Virus record (IMG/VR): IMGVR_UViG_3300027851_000037
Location: 1 to 51,969 of that record
Length of the DNA stretch: 51,969 bases
Reading direction: 5' to 3' (one strand)
DNA from: a virus
A program made the translations under genes and the position numbers. The notes under the pieces are model-generated. The model was not told the origin of the DNA and ran no database searches. It saw only the letters and a program-made list of their open reading frames with translations. Below, piece by piece: positions 7,708 through 16,700 of this stretch (its first letter is position 1; the number at the start of each line of letters is the position of its first letter).

Positions 7708-10700
7708 ATGGCAAACGAAGCAATCACTCCTATCAGCAACAGGGAGAAACTATACAACAACCTGATTGGAACAGGTAAAGTGTCGGAAGCAGAGATAGGC
7801 ACAAAGGATGATTTTGTTAACTCTGTTACCGATGTGGCCGGCGCAAAGCATCTCTACCAAAATCTTAAATCAAGATTCGACGAAGAGGAGATTGGTGACG
7901 AAGGTAAATTCTTAACCTTCATTACCCCTGATTTCTCAGGTCCTCTTCCTGCCGGCCAGGGAAATATTCCTCTTCCATCCAATCCGGCACAAGCTCCGGT
8001 ATTCACAAACCCTCTTGTTGTAGAAGATAAGGCCCCTGCTCCGCTAAAGAGTAAGGCTTCGGGACCAGACACTATGCAAGACACATCTCCTGCAGATGAA
8101 CAGCAACTATCTATTGACGCATTGCCTTTACCTGACAGAAAGAAGGAGCTTGATGCACAGGCACAGAAAATCCTTGAAGAGAACGAATGGTTGACAAGAT
8201 TTGAACAGATTGAAGGCCGGATAAAAGGTGTTGAGCAAGCAAAACCAACAGCCAAAGGGGAACTCTCTCCTACATCCCTGTTTTACCTGATGAACAAAGC
8301 CAAGGTCAACAAGGAGGATAGAGAGTTTTACGATACCCACCTTGATAAGGCCGAAGAAGCTCGCAGAAGGATGAATGCAGTCAAGATGCAAAAGGACTTC
8401 ATTCAGATTGCCGAAAATCTTGAATCATACGACCCCAAGGGTAGTAAAATAAAGCAGTTTTGGCAGGGTCTTGTCAACACAGGAACAATGAAGGATTTTG
8501 CGACAATGGGGATAACTCAGATTGAACGCGCCTTCAATATTGGCCATCTGCTTCGCAAGGCATCCGAAAATGAAGATCTGTTACTCCCGGAGGAGAAGCA
8601 AGCTGTTGACACATACAATAATCTTCGCAAGATAGAATCTGAGGACAGAGGTTTTTGGCATAAATCGGGGGCTATGTTTCAACAAATGGTTCCTTTTGTT
8701 GCTCAGATGATGCTGACTTCAGGCGCAACAAACGCAGTCAAGGCGGGGCTATGGGCTACCGGAAAAGCAGCAACATTCAAGGCTGCTAAAGAAATAGGAA
8801 AGAAAGAGGCTGTCAACTATGCTGTGCGTAAGGGAGGTCAGGAGGTTGTGGCAAACATGCTGCGCTCGCCTCTCACTACAACCATGTACACAAATCTTGC
8901 GGAGAGAAGATTGCAGAACTATTCTGAAAACGAAGAGGGCAAGGTTGTCCGTAATGATAACACTCTTGCCGGAGATGTTTACAAGGCTTATGTGACCAAT
9001 ACGCTTGAATACCTTACAGAGGGATTCGGAGAGTTAGCAGGAAGGGGCCTCTTGACCCCGTTCATCAACAATAAAAAACTTCTTGGGGTATTGGGTAAAC
9101 AGGCCAATATCCTCGACAAGATTACAGGCAACCCTGTCTATAAGAAGATGGGAGGGTTTCTTGATAAGGCTCAGGTTCACAACATTTCCTCAGAGATATT
9201 CCTTGAAGAGGTTCCAAACGCCCTGCTTTCATCTCTGCTCACAGGCTCTGATGATTATAAACAGCTTGCGGACCCTGAGTTCTATGGTTCAATAGCTCTA
9301 AATACAGCCCTCCTGGGAGGAACCTTTACAGGCATAAAGCTAGCATCGGGAGGAGTTGCCAACAACATTGAGAAAAACAGGATATCCAATCAGGCCAAGT
9401 CTTCTCTTTCAAACTTTGCTTCAAGCATAGCCACAATTGGGGACGAGAAGGTTCGTATAGCTGCCGAGAACCTACAAGCTTCCATACAAAATTCAGAATA
9501 CTTCAACCCTGATAATAAGTCCGAAGGGCCTGTTTTTGCAGCCATGCAGAATCTAAAGGAGGTCATTGGAACAGATAGTCAGTCGTATGAAGATGTTATT
9601 TCTGCGGCATCGAAAGCAGCAATGGATAATGCTGTTAAGACCGGGGCTTATCAGGGAATTGAAGCACTTGCCGAGAGCGAGATGGGAGGACCTGTCTTTC
9701 ATAAGAGAATACCGAATTCTGTTGTTATTGGAGTCAACAGAGAAGACAAGCAATTCTATATCACAGATACACTAGAGTCAGAACTTGACAAAGAACTGAT
9801 GGTTGTCAGAGATGTTGAGACCGGAGAGGTGTCAACAGTCACTTCAGGAGAGTTTGTTGATGTTCAAATGATAGATAAAAAGAGTTGGTTAGACTCTTGG
9901 TTGCAGTCGAGAGAGACATTGAAGCCTGTTCAAGATGCTGTAACCGCTGAAAATGCAGCAATGCAGCAAGTAGAGCAGCAGGAGATGGCCAACGAACAAC
10001 CAATCTCAATGGAGGAGATTGAACCTGGGAAGCAGTTTCGTATTGGTGAAGAGAAGGTAACTGTCATTGATGCCACCGAAGAGGACATTTTCGTTGTTGA
10101 CAAGGAGGGTAACGAGCACAGGGTTGAGCTGGGCGCACTTGAAAGAGTTCCTTCAATCACCCCGGCCACAGAACAGAGCATAGCTCCTGACCAGACAGGT
10201 TCTGTTGAGCAACCACAAGAGGTTGATGCGCCATTGACAAGCGAAATCAGCGCGGAAACTCCTGCCTCAGTAGAGACCCCTTCAACTGAAATCGTTTCTG
10301 AACAAATATCTTTTCCTGTTGATAAGGAAGGACAAATTGACTATGCACAGATAACAGAGCCAAAGATGTATGCTGAGGCCCTTAAATCTGAGTTTGGGGA
10401 AGAAGCGCCTGAGATGTTGGATGATTTGCTTGCTGAACAGAAAGAGGCTCTTAAAAAGGCTCAAAAAGCCACTAATCCCATTGAGCGCAGAAGGAAAGTA
10501 AAGGCTATCAACACAGAGATGGCAAAATTGAATGAGATTCGCGGGTTTATCATACCTCAGCAGTCTCAATCAGAGGCAGCAGAGGCCCCTATGTCTGCTC
10601 CAATGGTCCCACCGGTTACCAAGCAGCCCGGCAAGAGACCAAAGCTAACTCCTTTCCAACAGGAGTTGCAATCATTTGAGTCGCCTCAATCAAAAGAGGA

Positions 10701-13700
10701 GGCTGTTGCCTTCGCTCTTTTGGAGGGCGGATTGAGATTAAAGTTGAAAGATTCTCCCGGAACAAAGGGTTTTGCCAAACACTTAGGGTTGAAGGTCAAT
10801 AGTACAGACATGAGAAGGTATTTTGGCCTGCAGAACGAGAAAGTAGGACTAACACCTGAGAAATTTGCTCACTACCTGAAGGAGAACGACACATACAGCA
10901 TGTTTCAAAACATGGATGAGATGGAGGTTTTGGATGTTGTACTTGATGTGATGGGTAAGGTTTATTCAAAAAGAGCTGCCCTTGATTTCATAAAAGACAG
11001 CAGGGAGGGTGTTATTAAGGCCGAAAGCAATCTTGCTGAGAGACCAGACCTTACAAGCGAAGAAATAGACTACATAGTTGATGATTATTTTGCAGAAAAT
11101 TACTTATCTTTATCGCAGGAAGAGTCTTCTCTGATAGATAATGTTTTCATCTCTGCTGCACAGCAAGAGGAGTACGATAGGCTCCTGAATTCAGAAGATC
11201 TACCAGAGGACACAAACCAATTAAATACTTTACAAAATGACACCGGAAGAGATATTACAGCAGGAAATGACCGGGGAGAAATTCGTTCAGATGCTTCAGA
11301 AGGCATTGCCGAAAGCAATCAAGGCGAAGATGGTGTCTCGGGAGGAGTTGACACAGGCGACACAGGACGAGGACTTCAAGATGAAGCTAGTTCTGAGAAT
11401 CCTGACCTGGTACAGCAAAGAGGCGTAACAGGGGAGCAACCTGTTCAAGAATCAATACAATCTGTTGAACCGGAACTTTCTCCGGTTAAGAAGTCTGCAA
11501 TTGATAAAATCAATACTTCGTATGCAGACAAAATCAAAGAATTAGAATCGAAAAAGAAGGAAATCCTTTCTGCCAAGGAGCGTAAGTTCGCCTCTCTTGA
11601 CAAGAGAAATGGCCTATTTGGTGACACCAATCCTGAGTTTGACAATAACCCATTAGCAGGGGAGTTTGTGTATAACGAAGAGGTTGTTGCTGCTGCATTA
11701 AGACCATTCGATGAGCAGCTTGCTCAGATTGGCAAGGAGATTGAATCTGCAGAATCGAAAAGGGCTGCTGATATCGAAGATACCAAAAATCAAATCGACC
11801 TGTTTGAAGAAAACCTCGCAATCGAAGAGGCCAAGGTTGATGTTAATGCTTCCGATAAACAAAAGGAGGCCGGTAATTATCAGAAGGGGCATATTCAGGT
11901 GCAGGGATTTAATGTTTCCATAGAGAATCCAAGAGGTTCAACCCGCTCCGGCACAGACAGAGATGGCAAGAAATGGGAAATAACCATGAATAATACTTAT
12001 GGCTATATCCTTGGAACCACAGGCAAAGATGCCGACCATATTGATGTATTTCTAGGTGATAATCCTGTTGCAGAAAACATATTTGTTGTTGACCAGGTTA
12101 ATCCTGATGGCTTGTTTGATGAACATAAGGTTATGCTTGGATTTGATGATATCGAGTCTGCTAAAGCTGCATACCAATCAAACTACAAAGAGGGATGGCA
12201 AGGCCTTGGAAACATAACCGCTATTTCTGTTGAGGGATTCCGCGAATGGGCCGAAAATGGCACAAGAAGAATCAAACCATTTGCTGATTATAGGCAAGTG
12301 CAGTCAGAGCAAGCGACAACTGAAGAAGCTCCTGTTCAAGAGGCATCGCAACCTGAAGCATCTATTCAGGAGCAGCCATCATCAACACAAAAGATTGAGG
12401 ACTTTGGAGAGAAAATACTTGGCGCAAAAAAAGACTTGCGTGCCGGGTTGAAAGAACAGGCATCTCGCGAGATGAGCGATGTTCTTAAAGAGGGCTTTGC
12501 CAAGGTGTTTCCGCTTCAAGATTATGCAAAATTAGTTGAATTGGGAATTACTACACCTGAAGAGGCGGCGCTCTTGCAGTATATGAGGAGCAACATAGGC
12601 GCAAGGCCAAGCGGACGATATCCATCAAAAATAAACAAGTGGATGATGAGTGTTCGGGCGTATAAAGATGTTCTTGATTGGCTCAGCGATAAACAGTCAT
12701 TCGCAGATCAACACGATGGAATGTCGTTCATGGAATTAATGAGAACCCATCTCCATAAGCTAGCAGTAGAGGAGATTGACAACTACATTAAAACCTTGTT
12801 GGCCCTCGGATTTCCTGAGAGTAAGGTTAATCTTGGTAGCTATTCAATAAGGCGATTTATCGGGCGTAGTACATATACCATAGTCAACGGAAGCAGAATA
12901 ATCAATGACTATAAAACCTTTGATGAGGCTGTTGCCGGGCTGAAGTATATCATCAGCTCACTTCAGGAAAAACAAGCCGGGGTTAAGTTTGACATGTGGT
13001 ATATGAAAAACAACCCGAAGAACATTATCATTGGGAAAAAAGTTGCTGCCGGTAAATTTATTACTCTAAAGGATGGTTTTGCATCATCTAAAGAAGCATC
13101 AGAATACATTGAACAAAACAGGGAGCAACTTGAAAAGATGCTTGAAGAGGCAAAGATTGTTCCTCAGGAAAGGCCTGATGGTAATAAACCAAGAATTGGA
13201 TTTGATTACCGCAATGGTAAAGATGCCACACCTGAGATGTATCAAGAGGCCTTTGGGTTTAGAGGGGTCCAATTTGGAAATTATGTTGAGCAGAGTAAGA
13301 GGCAAGATGATTTGAATGAGGCCTATGATGCTCTGTTTGATTTGGCCAAAGTATTAAATATCCCTACAAAGGCCATCTCTCTCAACGGAGAGTTAGGCCT
13401 CGCGTTTGGTGCAAGGGGTAGTGGAGGAAAAGATGCCCCTCTTGCTCATTATGAGGCCGGTCAGGTTGTGATAAACCTTACTAAGAATAAAGGAGCCGGC
13501 TCTCTTGCTCACGAGTGGTTTCATGCACTTGACAATTACTTTGAGAGGATGAGAGGAAGGTCAAGTCAGATGATAACAGAAGGCTATGCAAGACCACAAA
13601 GGCAGGCTGATGGAGATGTTAACACCATTGTCAGGGACGAGGTTCTTGAAGCATTCAAAAATGTCGTTAAGTCAATTAATAACTCCGCTCTTAAAAGTCG

Positions 13701-16700
13701 TTCTGATAAGTTAGACGAAGCCCGAAGCAAACCATATTGGGGAACCATAGTTGAGATGGCAGCAAGGTCTTTTGAGTCTTATGTTTACCGAAAACTTGCT
13801 GAAGATGAGATAAGAAACGATTATTTAGTTGCCTTCAGAAAGATTGGCGAGTATATTAATCAGGCAGGAGCAAGCGAAGAAAAATATCCTTATCCAACCA
13901 ATGAGGAGGCGAAGACTATTGATGCCGCTTTTGAGGGTTTATTTCAGACGATCAAAACCAAGACCGAAGGTGACAATACTCTTTTATATCGCGAACAATA
14001 CTTCTATTCACCAACAGAACAGGCCCTGAATGTAATCAAACAGGAAAAAGGCACTCCAGAGCAATGGAAGGCCATGCTATTGAAAAATGGCGCAAAAGAG
14101 GCTGAAATGGATTGGATGGGATGGGAAGATTTTGTTGATGAGAAAAAATCTTTGACAAGGGCCGACATCCAAGAGTGGATTGACCTTAACAGGATTGAGG
14201 TGCAGGAGGTGGAGAAAGGTGTTAAAAATCTTGAATTTAAAACAAAGGATGTAAAAAGTGTTGAAAGAGACACTCGTCCTGAATTTGCTAATAATTGGTT
14301 TGTAAAAATTGGTAGAAACGACATTCAAGTAAGAGCAGAGAATGATGTGGAGGCAGTACAACTTGCTTTGCAAAAGGCAAACAAATTTAAAGAAAATTCT
14401 ACCAGATACTCACAATACCAACTCCCTGGCGGAGAGAACTACAAAGAGTTGTTATTGACAATGCCTGCTGTTGAAGAGTCTTGGAAAAACATTGACGATT
14501 TTAAACAGGCAATGCGTGACAAGTACGGAGAAGGATGGAAACCTAAGATGTCAAAAAAAGAAAGTAATGCTTTTGAATCTCTACTAAATGGAGAAACTAA
14601 ACGACCTCAACAGGTATTTGCATCATCCCACTTCTATGAGTCTAATATTCTTGCTCACATCCGCTTTAATGAGAGAATAACCCCATCAGGGGACAGGATT
14701 CTTTTTATTGAAGAGATTCAGTCTGATTGGGCGCAGCAAGGGAAGAAGAAGGGTTTTAATCCAAATGAAAAGGCCGCTAAAGCAAAACTTGAAAAAAGGA
14801 TTGCAAAAATTGATGCTGAATTATTAAGATTAACCGAGCAGGCGCAAAAGGAAGGACTTCGTGAAGGTGCATCCACAACAGAGTGGAGGGAGTTTGAAAA
14901 TGGAAACCAATTGACTCCTGAAATTTACAGATTAGAGCAGGCTATTATGACTGTTAGAAATAACAGGGAGTATGATTCAATAAACGCTGAGATTGAAGCC
15001 ATCAAAGAAAAACAACGGAAAATTGGAGCTGAAAAACTTGCGCTTATTAATGATCGTAAAGCTGCTGAATCAGAGTTGAGAGAATTAAACTTTGTTAATT
15101 CAAGTGGAGTTCCTGACATGCCTTTCAAGACCACCGACCAATGGGTAAACCTTGCACTCCGTAGGGCATTGATTTACGCTGCTGAGAATGGTTTTGACAG
15201 GGTTGCCTGGACTAATGGCGAGATGCAGGCCAAGCGTTATGACTTGAGCAAGTACATTGATAGTGTAAAATATAAGAAAAACCAAGACGATACCTATGGA
15301 GTTTATGTTTTCGCTAATGATGGAAGTCATCCTTTAGATAACGACTCTATGACAATTTCCGAGGTAGAAAACACCTTGGGGAAAGAGATTGCTCAAAAAA
15401 TATCTGATGGAGAAGGTTCGGAAAGTGGTCCATTCTTGGTTTTGTGGCCTAAAGATATGAAGTTTGGAGGCGAAGGCATGAAGGCTTTCTATGACAACAT
15501 TATTCCTGCTCAGGTTAACAAGATTGGTAAAAAATTTGGAGCCAAGGTCGAGACAACTAGCATCCCTGTAATTGACAAAGAGGTTTATGACCATGATACC
15601 GAAGAGGTAACCCTTACCCCGGAAGCAGAGGAGATGTACCAAAAATTTATGGACTCTGTTGCGGAAGAGGATGGCTCTTACTCTGTTGAGCAGTTTGTCG
15701 CCGACATGAAAAGTGTGGGCTATGAAGTTCAGATTAAAGAAGATGGTGAGCCAAACAACATAAAGAAGATTTACAATGGCGAAACATATTCGGTTCAGTC
15801 TATTCCTATCACTCCTGCAATAAGAGAACAGGCTGCAATAGGGATGCCTTTGTTTAAGGAAAACAAACCTTTTGCCGAGAGGTCAGTAAGCGAACTAGCC
15901 AATGAAGCGCAGGAGTTTGCGAAGAGTCTTGGGGTGAAAGTGAATATTCTAGCTGATTCGTCTGAATTCCCTTCGTTAAGTCCTCAGAGAAAAGCAAGAG
16001 GATGGTATAGCCCTGTCAGAGATGAGATAACCATTATCCTTGCTAACCACGAAAGCATGAAGGACCTTCAGGCAACGATTCTTCACGAAGCAGTTGGCCA
16101 CAAGGGATTGAGGTATATCCTTGGGGATAGTTTTAACTCCACTATGGAAAAAGTTTTTGATTCTCTTCCAAGAGAGACAAGGGCTGACTATTATGCACGA
16201 TACGCTAAGAAGGTCCTTGCAGCCGAAGAGTACATGTCAAATCTAGCTGAAGAGAGCATCGAGCCTTCGCTCTGGGAGAAGATAAAAGGCTTCATCAGAG
16301 ATGCCTTCCGTTCAATAGGCGTTAATCTTATTCTTACAGATTCAGACCTTGCATATATGCTTTGGAGGTCAAAGAATCGCCTGCAGAACATTGAAACAGC
16401 CACTTCTGCTGAGGTGATGAGGGATATCTCCTTTGCCGAATTTGCAAAAGCAAGAATCAAGGGATGGGGAGAGGTTCTATTCCGTAGCAAAGACTCAAAT
16501 GGAGACCTGTTTGTACTCGATACAAACAGCATTACCCTAACCAAGGGGGAGAAGTTTATTGAGGCCATGCAAGACAGAATGATTTCAGGTTCCAAACTCA
16601 TAGCCGAGGTCAAAAAGAGAGGCGGAAAAGTAGGAACATTTTCAAACTTCGTTTCAGAAGAGACAAGATCTTCATCAAGGGCAAAAGCTGAGTTAGATGA

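Noticed and set aside
11534-11821. Frames opposite or alongside the giant gene, including 14004-14324, 16191-16613 and 18657-18995
   Set aside because: All lie within the 3977-aa gene in other frames, have biased composition and no spacing that fits an operon.
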